From assembly GCA_015655075.1 (NCBI GenBank), contig JAATFT010000019.1, positions 83,740 through 147,739 of the forward strand: a stretch of 64,000 nt of DNA. Direction: 5' to 3'. The notes below the pieces were generated by a model. That model did not search any database and was not told where the DNA came from. It saw only the letters and a list, made by a program, of their open reading frames with translations. This DNA comes from Clostridiales bacterium (GTDB lineage: Bacteria > Bacillota > Clostridia > Lachnospirales > Lachnospiraceae). Shown in pieces: positions 55,887-64,000 of this stretch (positions are counted from its first letter, which is position 1; each line of letters opens with the position of its first letter). Position numbers and translations under genes: made by a program.

Positions 55887-56291
55887 TTAATATTTCACGG
55901 TAATAATGCCTTTTGTCGCATCAACTGCTACTACAGTACCGTCTGCTGTATCTTCATAAAAAGAATCCTCTGCCCTGTCCACCAAAACAGTCTCCGTGAT
56001 GATTGCGCTTGCCACAAGCGTAGTATCCGGATTTTTAACAATCATTGCTTTCGGCTCCATTCCGGTCATTTTTAGCTGATACATGCCATCTGCCTGCACC
56101 ACGGAACTGCCCTTGCCGTTGGGAAATACCAGAATCTTTCCGGCAATGCTTTTTCCATACAGGCAATGATTCTTTTCAATTACCACACCGGTTTTGGGAT
56201 CCACCAGATAAAAGCAGAAATCATCTTCTGAGAACAGGACCTCTCCTTCCGCACGTCCTTCTGATATTTTATGACATTTATATTCTTTCAC
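55887..56291 (-). CDS. Aconitase X small (swivel, DUF126) subunit
   Basis: A 134-residue swivel domain protein (GRAEGEVLFSEDDFCFY, GKILVFPNGKGSSVVQADGMYQL, AIITETVLVDR). It partners with the catalytic aconitase X subunit encoded 11 bases upstream. GTG 56291 has AGGAGG seven bases upstream. Known aconitase X enzymes dehydrate hydroxyprolines or mevalonate 5-phosphate; the position between hutU and iorA suggests a different hydroxy-acid substrate here. Confidence 0.85.
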   Translation of the reverse strand: MKEYKCHKISEGRAEGEVLFSEDDFCFYLVDPKTGVVIEKNHCLYGKSIAGKILVFPNGKGSSVVQADGMYQLKMTGMEPKAMIVKNPDTTLVASAIITETVLVDRAEDSFYEDTADGTVVAVDATKGIITVKY

Positions 56292-56302
56292 ACTTTCACC
56301 TC

Positions 56303-57517
56303 CTACTTCCGGTAGCCGGTAATCTCACCCTTAAGAGCTGCTTCAACCGACTGCTCCAACGGAACAATCACAAATTCCATGTCTCTCCTCTTGGTGTAAT
56401 ATGCACATTTGGGAGAATCCGTTATGCCTTTCTTTCCATATAAGAATTTCCAGCAAGGCTGATCCATACAGGTATCAGAAACTATATATCCGCCGGCTTC
56501 CCGAATTGTATTGTAATAACCCATTTTCTTAGCCAAATCCAAGGTCAGGCCGGAGGTCATAATAAATAACGGTACCGCTAATTTCCGGCCTTTTACCATC
56601 TCTGCAACAATAGTAACCTGATCAATCGTAAAATGAGGACATCCATATAACGCAAAATCAATTTTTCCATACCCGTCCGTTAACATAGACTGCATTTCCC
56701 GTAAATCATCATTGGTAACCGTAACTTCTTCCTTAATATCTCCATTATGGAATGCGGCCTCTACCGTGGGAGCTTCCGGCGTAAAACCCACAATATGGTA
56801 CATTGCCACATTACCGCCGGTATTCAGCTGTGCCCCAAAATTCATCAGGGATTCTTTAGACGGGTTTTTAAGCCCGGTAAATACCGGAAGCTTAAACCCC
56901 GTCTTTTTCGGTGTAAAATACCCTAACATCTGATAGTCAAAATCATTTTCCATATCAGCTTCCACATGGACTAATATTTCACCCTTTCTGTTCTCATCCA
57001 GTAAATATCCATAGTACGGAACCACTCCCGTAACCGCTGCACATAAAGCGCTTTGTGCTGCTTCCCGGTTTGTTCTTGCTCCATAAACAGAATTCATATA
57101 CGGCGTACAGCTGGATTCTGAATAAGAACAGATTTCTCCAAACATAGGGACATTTTTTTCAAGATAAGGAGTGCAGTTATAGGTCATAATTGCCCCAAGC
57201 CTGTTGTATGCATCATGTGTCCGTTTTACGGTTTCCTCGTCTTCTTTTTCAATATGGGTAATGCAGGAAAGCTGCTCAAAATTAAACGACGGATTAACGG
57301 TTGGACGAACCCGGCAGGTTGCACCCCCATTTGCCAGTTTTTCCGCAAACCACAAATCAGCTTCCTGATTACTAAGTGCCACATGCGTTCTGGTTACAGG
57401 AACCATATACGGAGCATCAAATGCTTCTCCAAGGGCTACCTGAACTTTCATCGCAAGCTTCACGCCTTCTCCAAACCCGCCCTCCAGCATGGCCTGTTCT
57501 TCCTGCTTCAGTATCAT
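56303..57517 (-). CDS. Aconitase X catalytic (DUF521) subunit
   Basis: A 404-residue Fe-S dehydratase: CTPYLEKNVPMFGEICSYSESSCTPYMNSVYGARTNRE, FALYGCPHFTIDQV, and SDTCMDQPCW with SPKCAYYTKRRDM near the end. These are the hallmark Cys and Asn/Ser blocks of aconitase X. The start is set at ATG 57517 with AGGAGG eight bases upstream; a longer frame to 57556 overlaps hutU. It lies 13 bases after hutU in one operon, an unusual association. Confidence 0.87.
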   Translation of the reverse strand: MILKQEEQAMLEGGFGEGVKLAMKVQVALGEAFDAPYMVPVTRTHVALSNQEADLWFAEKLANGGATCRVRPTVNPSFNFEQLSCITHIEKEDEETVKRTHDAYNRLGAIMTYNCTPYLEKNVPMFGEICSYSESSCTPYMNSVYGARTNREAAQSALCAAVTGVVPYYGYLLDENRKGEILVHVEADMENDFDYQMLGYFTPKKTGFKLPVFTGLKNPSKESLMNFGAQLNTGGNVAMYHIVGFTPEAPTVEAAFHNGDIKEEVTVTNDDLREMQSMLTDGYGKIDFALYGCPHFTIDQVTIVAEMVKGRKLAVPLFIMTSGLTLDLAKKMGYYNTIREAGGYIVSDTCMDQPCWKFLYGKKGITDSPKCAYYTKRRDMEFVIVPLEQSVEAALKGEITGYRK

Positions 57518-57530
57518 TCCTTCATCCTCC

Positions 57531-59546
57531 TTATTGCTTACTAAAAACCTTTTCAATTATTACATCATCTGCACAATACGGAATTGTAATATGATCCGTT
57601 TCCCCAAATAATCTGTTATATTCAATACAGGTTGCAATGGAATTATCATTTCTCGCCCAGGATCTTCTGGACACGCCGACCATGGTATCCCAGGGCATTC
57701 CCATTGATAAAATTGCATCAACGTATTCACTGCCATCCAGCACCATTCCGAATCCTCCGTTGACGGCCTTGCCGATACCGACACCACCGCCGTTGTGAAG
57801 CGCAACAAGGCTCATTCCTCTTGCACAGTTACCGGCAAAACACTGGGTTGCCATATCTGCCATGATATTGGAACCGTCCTTGATGTTAGAGGTCTCACGG
57901 AATGGCGAATCCGTCCCTCCTGTGTCATGGTGATCCCGTCCCAGCATGACCGGACCAATTTCACCGTTACGTACCATCTCATTAAATTTCAGGGCAATTT
58001 TCAGCCTTCCTAAAGCATCCTGATAAAGAATTCGTGCCTGTGTACCGACAACCATGTTATTTTTAGCCGCATTCTTTACCCAGATATAATTATCTCTGTC
58101 CTGATACCGGCGCTCCGGATCAATGCATTCCATCGCCGCCTTATCCGTCGCCGCCAGGTCTTTCGGTTTACCGCTTAAGCATACCCAGCGGAAGGGCCCA
58201 TATCCATAATCAAAAAGCTGGGGACCCAAAATGTCTTCCACATAAGAAGGAAATACAAAACCGTCTTTCTCATTTACGCCGTTTTTACAGATTTCCGTAA
58301 CTCCGGAATCAAATACGGCTTTCATAAAGCTGTTTCCATAATCGAAGAAATAAGTTCCCCTCTCTGTCAGCTGACAAATCAATTCGTAGTGATGCTGTAA
58401 GGATTTATTTACCAGTTCTACAAGCCGGTTTTGGTCATCATAAAGCATTCTGGTTCTTTCCTCAAACGTCAGCTGCTGCGGACAATATCCACCATCATAG
58501 GGAACATGACAGGAGGTCTGATCGGAAAGCAGGTCGACATGAATATCATTGGCAATCAGGTATTCAAGAAGGTCTATAACATTTCCATAATATGCGATGG
58601 CATATCCGGCACCCTCTTTCTCCTTTTCCTTTACTGCCCCGGCAATTGCGTCCAGCTTATCTGAAACCATGCTGACCCAGCCTTGTTTTTTCCTTGTCTC
58701 AATTCTTGACATATCGACTTCGGCAATAATTGCAACGGCTCCCGCAATTTCTGCTGCTTTACCCTGTGCACCGCTCATTCCGCCTAATCCGGAGGAAACA
58801 AAAAGCTTGCCTTCAAGCCCTTTTTCTTTTGGTATTCCTAATTTAAGCCTTCCGGCATTCAACAAGGTATTAAAAGTTCCATGTACAATTCCCTGGGGCC
58901 CGATGTACATCCATCCGCCTGCTGTCATCTGTCCGTAATTTGCAACACCAATAGCGGATGCCCGGTTGAATTCCTCCAGATTATCAAACATACCTACCAT
59001 TAGACCGTTCGTAATAATCACCCGGGGGGAATTTTTGTGTGAACGGAATAATCCCACCGGATGTCCCGATTCCAGAACAAGCGTCTGCCCATCGGTAAGT
59101 TCTTCCAGATATTTTTTAATCAGCCGGTACTGCATCCAGTTCTGGCAGACCTGCCCAGTTTCTCCGTATGTAACCAGTTCATATGGATATAAGGCAACCT
59201 CAAAGTCCAGATTGTTGTCAATCATTACCTGAAATGCTTTTCCTTCGATACATTTTCCCTTATATTCATCAATTCCTTTTCCATAGATTCTTCCTTCGGG
59301 ACGAAAACGGTAACCATAGATACGGCCCCTTTCTTCCAGCTCCTGCAAGAACTCTTTTGCCATCTGCTCATGATATTTTTCGGGAATATACCGTAAGGCA
59401 TTTTTTAATGCCAGCCTCTTATCCTTTTCGGAGAGTTTTGATGTTCTTTTCGGTGCCCTTCTGTATCCCTCCAAAATGCCTGGATACTCTGGAAGTTTAT
59501 CATCAATTTTTATTCTCATAGCTTCTTCAACCAACTTGTTATCCAT
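57531..59546 (-). CDS. hutU: Urocanate hydratase (long form)
   Basis: NAD-dependent hydration of urocanate to imidazolonepropionate in histidine breakdown. A 671-residue protein, longer than the ~555-residue form of many bacteria and close to the ~675-residue form known from eukaryotes and some anaerobes. NAD site GLGGMSGAQGKAAEIAG; conserved YIGPQGIVHGTFNTLLNAG, GRDHHDTGGTDSPFRET and LHNGGGVGIG. ATG 59546 has GAGGAGG upstream. It is the first gene of the hutU-aconitase X-ior-acyl-CoA synthetase operon. Confidence 0.95.
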   Translation of the reverse strand: MDNKLVEEAMRIKIDDKLPEYPGILEGYRRAPKRTSKLSEKDKRLALKNALRYIPEKYHEQMAKEFLQELEERGRIYGYRFRPEGRIYGKGIDEYKGKCIEGKAFQVMIDNNLDFEVALYPYELVTYGETGQVCQNWMQYRLIKKYLEELTDGQTLVLESGHPVGLFRSHKNSPRVIITNGLMVGMFDNLEEFNRASAIGVANYGQMTAGGWMYIGPQGIVHGTFNTLLNAGRLKLGIPKEKGLEGKLFVSSGLGGMSGAQGKAAEIAGAVAIIAEVDMSRIETRKKQGWVSMVSDKLDAIAGAVKEKEKEGAGYAIAYYGNVIDLLEYLIANDIHVDLLSDQTSCHVPYDGGYCPQQLTFEERTRMLYDDQNRLVELVNKSLQHHYELICQLTERGTYFFDYGNSFMKAVFDSGVTEICKNGVNEKDGFVFPSYVEDILGPQLFDYGYGPFRWVCLSGKPKDLAATDKAAMECIDPERRYQDRDNYIWVKNAAKNNMVVGTQARILYQDALGRLKIALKFNEMVRNGEIGPVMLGRDHHDTGGTDSPFRETSNIKDGSNIMADMATQCFAGNCARGMSLVALHNGGGVGIGKAVNGGFGMVLDGSEYVDAILSMGMPWDTMVGVSRRSWARNDNSIATCIEYNRLFGETDHITIPYCADDVIIEKVFSKQ

Positions 59547-59572
59547 CTAGTTTCCTCCTCGTACTTTTTCAC

Positions 59573-59605
59573 ATTATAAGTTTCCAAAGGTCTAAAAAAC
59601 GTCAA
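59573..59605 (-). promoter_or_regulatory. hutU operon promoter with 21-bp spacer
   Basis: Minus strand: TTGACG (59600-59605), 21-base spacer, TATAAT (59573-59578), putting the start near 59566 and the AGGAGG of hutU inside a ~20-base leader. The 14-mer TTTTGACGTTTTTT (59594-59607) is identical to the one in front of the transporter operon. TTGACG and AGACC give GAC repeats 11 bases apart, as SARP sites often show. Confidence 0.65.
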
Positions 59606-59712
59606 AAACAAACATGCATCTTTTTTCTTTCCTGTTTATAAAATTTTAATTTCATTTCTTTGATTTTTTCAGTATAATAAGAAACAACACCTTTAATGAG
59701 AAAAATTCGCAC

Positions 59713-59777
59713 TAAAAAGTGTTTGAAAAATCATTGCACCGTTTTGACCGGCACAATCATTCTTCAAACACACTCTA
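59713..59777. repeat. Internally deleted family A element (65 bp) before the second SARP gene
   Basis: TAAAAAGTGTTTGAAAAATC and ATTGCACCG face CGGCACAATCATTCTTCAAA and CACACTCTA with only a few bases between, making one hairpin. It ends one base before the AGGAGG of the SARP gene, so it lies in that gene's 5' leader. Confidence 0.75.
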
Positions 59778-59790
59778 AGGAGGGCATACT

Positions 59791-61728
59791 ATGAGTTTGA
59801 TTGAAGTACACGTATTAGGTGCGCCACTTGTACAAAACAAGGGAGAAATTATTCATTTTCAATTTCAGAAAGCAGAAGCTTTATTTTATTATTTATGTAT
59901 TGAAAAGACGGCTACCCGTTCGTCTCTAAGCAAGCTTTTCTGGCCTTCTCTGGAGGAAACAATTGCCAAAAAGAATCTTCGCAATACCATCTATTCCATA
60001 AAAAACACATTACCTCCGGATATTATTCTTTCGAATGACAAGAACACCGTATCACTGAATACGGACTATGATATTTCAATCGATATTGATTTATTTAAGA
60101 AGGAAGCTGCGGAATCCTATTTGCTGTATAATGACGGCCTGATGCCTGGTTACTACTTAAAAGATTCAAGAGAATTTGAAGCCTGGCTGGCCAATGCCTC
60201 TAATAATGTATTGGAAATATATCTTACAAAACTATATCAGAAAATTATTTCCTTACAGCCAAATCAGCTGGCTGAATTGGAAATGTTTGCAGAACTTTAT
60301 CTGAAAGAAAACACATATGATGAAAAAGTATATTGTTACCTCATGAAAATCTATTACGACAACGGGCTATACTATAAAGGAATTCAGATATACCAGAAAC
60401 TATCGGATATCCTGGACAAAGAACTTGCCATAGCACCTGACAGAAAAACCACCGCACTATATCATGATCTACTGAATGCATGGTCTGATACATCCGCAAC
60501 CCTGGAACTGAATACAGAAATAATTCCGGGTCGGGAGGATATCATTAATTCTTTAATTAATGCATACAGCGAGTTTCTAGCCGGAAAACCGAACCGCTTT
60601 ATCATAATCGGCGAACAAGGTACCGGTAAATCTTTTCTTGCGGAGCAATTTATAAACCAAATAAACCTTTCCGGGACTCTATACCTTCGTCCCCGCTGTC
60701 CATATGAACGAACCAGTTTTTCGGAAAGCCCGTGGATAGCAACACTTTCCACACTCCTTAAATATATGGATGAGCACACGCATCATGTCTATCCTTCCTA
60801 TCTGCAGACGCTCCGCAGCGCCGTTACGGACCGGCAGGTTTTCTTTCATGCAGATAAGAATGTTAAAAGCTATTTAGAGGATTATCGGTATGTTGCTTTC
60901 CGGAATCATTTTATAAAGACCTTGTCACAGCTTGGCCATGATATTCCTATTGTCATATTTATTGATAATATCCATCTGATGGACAGCATCAGCCTGGATC
61001 TTTTGTCAAATATCATCCGCATGAAACAATCCAACCTATTCATACTGACAACCTGCCTGGATGCGGTCTCTTATGATATGGTTACCTTTATCAGCTCGTT
61101 AACGAAAGAGAATCTGCTGAATCAGATAAATCTGGAACGTTTTTCAAAAGAAGCTGTTATTTCCTTTGTTTATAACTTACTTAAGCTGCGGAATCTGGAA
61201 CGTGAAACGATTGAGCAGATTTATGATGAAAATGAAGGAAATACTTTCTTCATCATTGAGTTCCTGAATAATTACCGGTATTATAATGAATCCTCCGACA
61301 TTTCCGCCGATAACCCGGGCATTCTGAATGATTCGCTGCTTCGGCTATCTTCGGATGCAAGACAGCTTTTGGATGTTATCTCTGTTTTTCAGGATTCTGT
61401 AACGCTTGAAATGCTGTTAAACATCATGAATATGAAAGCTGATTCTATCCTTTATCTGCTTGAAGATTTAAAAGATTACGGCCTGATTGTGGAAGAACAG
61501 CGTGGTGCTGAAGTTTTCTTCCGTTTTAAATATAATAATATGCGGCTTTTTGTCTATGACATGATTCCAAAACAAATAAAAGCAACCCTGCATAACCATG
61601 CCGGGGCCGCTTATGAAAATATCGCCGTAACAAAAGGCATTCCCGCTTATTATACACAGCTGATTCACCATTATACCTTTGCCGATAATATGAATAAGAT
61701 TAAATATTATTCCTTAAACCAGACATGA
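59791..61728 (+). CDS. AfsR/SARP-family regulator, short paralogue lacking the TPR region
   Basis: A 645-residue paralogue of the 1006-residue regulator: SARP winged HTH (about 1-100; QFQKAEALFYYLCIEK, KKNLRNTIYSIKNT), activation domain, and ATPase with Walker A GEQGTGKSFL near residue 274 and IVIFIDNIHLMDS. It ends soon after the ATPase/winged-helix part (IHHYTFADNMNKIKYYSLNQT), where the paralogue continues about 350 residues. Its last codons overlap the convergent hutD end by 22 bases. It may be truncated by rearrangement yet still functional as a shorter activator. ATG 59791 follows AGGAGG. Confidence 0.85.
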   Translation: MSLIEVHVLGAPLVQNKGEIIHFQFQKAEALFYYLCIEKTATRSSLSKLFWPSLEETIAKKNLRNTIYSIKNTLPPDIILSNDKNTVSLNTDYDISIDIDLFKKEAAESYLLYNDGLMPGYYLKDSREFEAWLANASNNVLEIYLTKLYQKIISLQPNQLAELEMFAELYLKENTYDEKVYCYLMKIYYDNGLYYKGIQIYQKLSDILDKELAIAPDRKTTALYHDLLNAWSDTSATLELNTEIIPGREDIINSLINAYSEFLAGKPNRFIIIGEQGTGKSFLAEQFINQINLSGTLYLRPRCPYERTSFSESPWIATLSTLLKYMDEHTHHVYPSYLQTLRSAVTDRQVFFHADKNVKSYLEDYRYVAFRNHFIKTLSQLGHDIPIVIFIDNIHLMDSISLDLLSNIIRMKQSNLFILTTCLDAVSYDMVTFISSLTKENLLNQINLERFSKEAVISFVYNLLKLRNLERETIEQIYDENEGNTFFIIEFLNNYRYYNESSDISADNPGILNDSLLRLSSDARQLLDVISVFQDSVTLEMLLNIMNMKADSILYLLEDLKDYGLIVEEQRGAEVFFRFKYNNMRLFVYDMIPKQIKATLHNHAGAAYENIAVTKGIPAYYTQLIHHYTFADNMNKIKYYSLNQT

Positions 61729-62306
61729 GCCAGAACGATATTAGATGGGCTTTTATCAACGGCTTTCACATGCAGGGGAGTTTCTTCCCTGCACTCTAAC
61801 TGTATCACAGCCATATTGCCGGCATTCATTGCATAACCCGTACCGCCTGTGTATAACATTATATTCCCCATATCCGGATAGATAAAATACATATCTGTCT
61901 CATTAGCCCCGGTCAGCAGCAGATTGCCCTCTTTCAGATTCTTTATAATATCCAATTCCCCTTTGTATTCTTCCCGGAGCATCAGGTTAAAATCCGTTGC
62001 TTTGCCTTTGGAAACCGTTTCCCATGCGCCCTCAAATTCACAATAATCATAACGGTTTAAATACACCTCCGTATTTTTGTTAAAGGTCAGTTTCATTTCT
62101 CCCTCTAACAGCAGGATTATTCTATGGACATCCTCCAGCTTTGTAAATATGCTTTCTTCGTTCTGCACCTTGGCCGTACTGATCCGTATTTTAAAATCTC
62201 TTTCTTTATACCGGCTGTCTTCAGGAAAAATGAAAAGCTGTTTTGTTATACCGCCGGACCAGTTCGTTGTTATGAAATCATTTTCCTTTAACAGCTTAAC
62301 GTTCAT
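61707..62306 (-). CDS. hutD: HutD-family cupin
   Basis: A 199-residue HutD cupin (FITTNWSGGITKQLFIFPEDSRY, FKIRISTAKVQNEESIFTKLEDVHRIILLLEG, and EGAWETVSKGKATDFNLML). HutD proteins accompany histidine-utilisation genes and may sense or sequester an intermediate. ATG 62306 overlaps the hutI end by 11 bases. The 3' end overlaps the SARP paralogue on the opposite strand by 22 bases. Confidence 0.88.
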   Translation of the reverse strand: MNVKLLKENDFITTNWSGGITKQLFIFPEDSRYKERDFKIRISTAKVQNEESIFTKLEDVHRIILLLEGEMKLTFNKNTEVYLNRYDYCEFEGAWETVSKGKATDFNLMLREEYKGELDIIKNLKEGNLLLTGANETDMYFIYPDMGNIMLYTGGTGYAMNAGNMAVIQLECREETPLHVKAVDKSPSNIVLAHVWFKE

Positions 62307-63543
62307 ATACGATTTTTCCTGCTTTCATGACTTTTTTTACAAGGTTGCTCCCTGTGTTATAGACTAAAAACTTATAACTGTCATAGGTCAGAAATACAAT
62401 ATCGGCCTGCTTTCCGATTTCAAGAGAGCCTGTCTCTTCCGCCATGCCAAGTGCGGACGCACCGTTTAAAGTCATTGCCGCAACTACTTCCTCCACCGTC
62501 ATTTTCATATTAATTGCCCCTAATGCCATTAATAACGGTATGGAATCGGCAAAACAGCTTCCGGGATTAAAATCACTGGCTAAGGCAACCGCACAGCCCG
62601 AATCTATCAGCTTTCTTGCCGGAGCATAAGGCTTATTAAGGCAAAATGCCGTGCATGGCAGTAAGGTCGCCGTTACATCATTATCAAGCAGGCTTTTGAT
62701 GCCATCATCCGATATCATCAGCAGATGATCGGCTGAAGTACACTTAACCCGGCCTGCCAGTTCAGCTCCGCCGAAGGAAACGATTTCATCCGCATGTATT
62801 TTTAATTGAAATCCCATATTGCCTGCCGCTAAAAGAAGCCGTTCCGACTCTTCAACCGAAAAAACATCCTCCTCACAAAAAACATCACAGAACTTTGCCA
62901 GACTATTCTTTCTTACCTCCGGCAGAATATCCTTTATCATATATTCAATGTATTTCTCACTCTTTCCCTTATATTCGGCCGGAACCGCATGGGCACCCAG
63001 ATAAGTGGTTACAATATCAATGGGATGGCTTTCGTCTAATCTTTTCATTGCCTGAAGCTGTTTCATTTCACAATCATAATCAAGACCATATCCGCTTTTG
63101 CCTTCTACTGTTGTAACACCCTGCATCAGCATGGAATCCAGTCTTTCCTTTCCTGACTTTATCAGGCCTGCAAGACTTGCATTTCTTGTACTATTAACCG
63201 TACTTTGAATTCCGCCGCCCATTCGCATGATATCCATATAGGATTTTCCTTCCAAGCGGGCGATAAATTCATCGGTACGATAACCGCCAAAAATAAAATG
63301 CGTATGAGAATCTATAAATCCCGGCAGGATACAGCTTCCCTCTGCTGAAATCATCTCTGTCTTAGGATTGCTAAATGCCGCTATCAGCTCATCGGTCGTT
63401 CCAATCGCACCTATAATACCATCTTCAATATACACAGCTGCATCTTCAATAATTTTAAGCTCTCCCATTGCCTTCCCTTTTGCCGCTTTTTTTCCGATTG
63501 GTGTCGCTAACTGTGCAGCATGGACTATCATTGTTCTGGCCAT
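62296..63543 (-). CDS. hutI: Imidazolonepropionase
   Basis: Zinc/iron amidohydrolase that opens the imidazolone ring to N-formimino-glutamate. A 415-residue HutI with metal motif PGFIDSHTHFIFGG, EGKSGYGLDYDCEMKQL, LKIHADEIVSFGG and ALASDFNPGSCFAD. ATG 63543 has GGGGGA upstream, three bases after the previous stop. It directly follows another amidohydrolase and precedes hutD. Confidence 0.95.
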   Translation of the reverse strand: MARTMIVHAAQLATPIGKKAAKGKAMGELKIIEDAAVYIEDGIIGAIGTTDELIAAFSNPKTEMISAEGSCILPGFIDSHTHFIFGGYRTDEFIARLEGKSYMDIMRMGGGIQSTVNSTRNASLAGLIKSGKERLDSMLMQGVTTVEGKSGYGLDYDCEMKQLQAMKRLDESHPIDIVTTYLGAHAVPAEYKGKSEKYIEYMIKDILPEVRKNSLAKFCDVFCEEDVFSVEESERLLLAAGNMGFQLKIHADEIVSFGGAELAGRVKCTSADHLLMISDDGIKSLLDNDVTATLLPCTAFCLNKPYAPARKLIDSGCAVALASDFNPGSCFADSIPLLMALGAINMKMTVEEVVAAMTLNGASALGMAEETGSLEIGKQADIVFLTYDSYKFLVYNTGSNLVKKVMKAGKIVYER

Positions 63544-63546
63544 CTT

Positions 63547-64000
63547 TTATTCCCCCTTCAGCACCCGCATGGTTTCCGCTACTTTGGAAATTACCAATTC
63601 TTCACTCAACGTCTGCAGTTTACCGTCATTTACCGTTGCCTTTCCATTGACCACAACCTTTTCAATTGCAGTCGGCTGCATGGAATAGACAAGATTCGGA
63701 AGAATCTGCTCCTTTGATTCCGTAATCGGCTGCATCGATAAATCATTGATCCGAACACCCACAAAATCAGCCCTATAGCCTGCTTCAATTTTTCCAACCG
63801 GCAGATCAAGAAGCCTTCCTCCATTTTCCGTTCCCATACGGAAAGTATCCCTGTAATTTACACACATGGAATCACAGGTTTTTGCCTTTTGCAAAAGCGC
63901 AGCCATTCTCATTTCTTCAAAAACACTGATACGATTATTGCTGCATGCCCCGTCGCTTCCAAGACCAATTAAGACACCGCTTTTCATCATTCCCGGAATG
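63547..64000 (-). CDS. Amidohydrolase, C-terminal part (5' end outside window)
   Basis: The frame stays open to the window edge. The visible ~150 residues carry LIGLGSDGACSNNRISVFEEMRMAALLQK, the metal Asp region of the MtaD/SsnA/chlorohydrolase branch, and the C-terminal VGKIEAGYRADFVGVRI typical of amidohydrolases. It is transcribed with hutI. The motif differs from what I recall of formiminoglutamate deiminase HutF, so the substrate is uncertain; an imidazole-related deaminase or hydrolase is plausible. Confidence 0.8.
   Translation of the reverse strand, partial: IPGMMKSGVLIGLGSDGACSNNRISVFEEMRMAALLQKAKTCDSMCVNYRDTFRMGTENGGRLLDLPVGKIEAGYRADFVGVRINDLSMQPITESKEQILPNLVYSMQPTAIEKVVVNGKATVNDGKLQTLSEELVISKVAETMRVLKGE

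Noticed and set aside
57517..57556. Longer start for the aconitase X large subunit overlapping hutU
   Set aside because: AGGAGG is inside the extra segment and correctly spaced for ATG 57517.

Overview
The window looks like a chromosomal segment of an anaerobic low-GC Firmicute, most plausibly a gut-type Lachnospiraceae or related Clostridia. The reasons are A/T-rich intergenic DNA, strong AGGAGG ribosome-binding sites, SufCBDSU iron-sulfur assembly without IscR, a membrane pyrophosphatase, indolepyruvate:ferredoxin oxidoreductase with ADP-forming acyl-CoA synthetase, a 6-phospho-beta-glucosidase with its cellobiose PTS, and AfsR/SARP-type giant regulators controlling amino-acid catabolism. 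This is inferred from gene content only. No rRNA, tRNA, CRISPR array, phage or full transposase was seen.

Left part (1-22 kb), mostly housekeeping: the end of ilvB and ilvN; an N-acetylmuramoyl-L-alanine amidase with a SPOR domain; a double GNAT acetyltransferase; pyruvate kinase; a CoA-disulfide-reductase/rhodanese fusion; a DUF1538 membrane protein with two P-II-like proteins; the suf operon (sufC-B-D-S-U); gpmA; a K+-independent-type H+-pyrophosphatase; and an amino-sugar region (nanE, rpiR-type regulator, nagB, nagA). Middle (24-37 kb): pdxA-like gene, a DUF1540 peptide, DedA, an unusual 27-kb intergenic region with two structured 111-bp repeats, a TetR-controlled flavinylation module (apbE, FMN-binding protein, flavodoxin), a secreted protein, and a PRD-regulated cellobiose-type PTS operon whose GH1 enzyme carries Gln at the usual acid/base Glu.

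Right part (36-64 kb), the accessory catabolic region: a NitT/TauT-type ABC transporter operon that also encodes an aldehyde dehydrogenase, an iron alcohol dehydrogenase, two NifI-like P-II proteins and a second ABC ATPase; a two-gene D-2-hydroxyacid dehydrogenase set plus an acetolactate-synthase-like enzyme; a SARP/AfsR regulator; an operon hutU - aconitase X (large, small) - iorA - iorB - ADP-forming acyl-CoA synthetase; a second, C-terminally short SARP paralogue; and hutD - hutI - amidohydrolase (cut by the window end). The transporter operon and the hutU operon each start with the same promoter-like block (an identical 14-mer containing TTGACG, then a 20-21 bp spacer to TATAAT), which suggests one regulator, probably a SARP protein, couples import to imidazole / 2-oxo-acid breakdown.

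Several families of short non-coding elements are scattered between genes. The clearest is a ~165-bp element with TAGAGCGTGTTTGAAAAATC-like inverted ends and TA at both tips. Its tips supply the stop codons of ilvB and pyk. A second family (~163-bp palindrome), a third (CGGGATGCGCATGACG family) and a CTAGTGCACTG hairpin family are also present.
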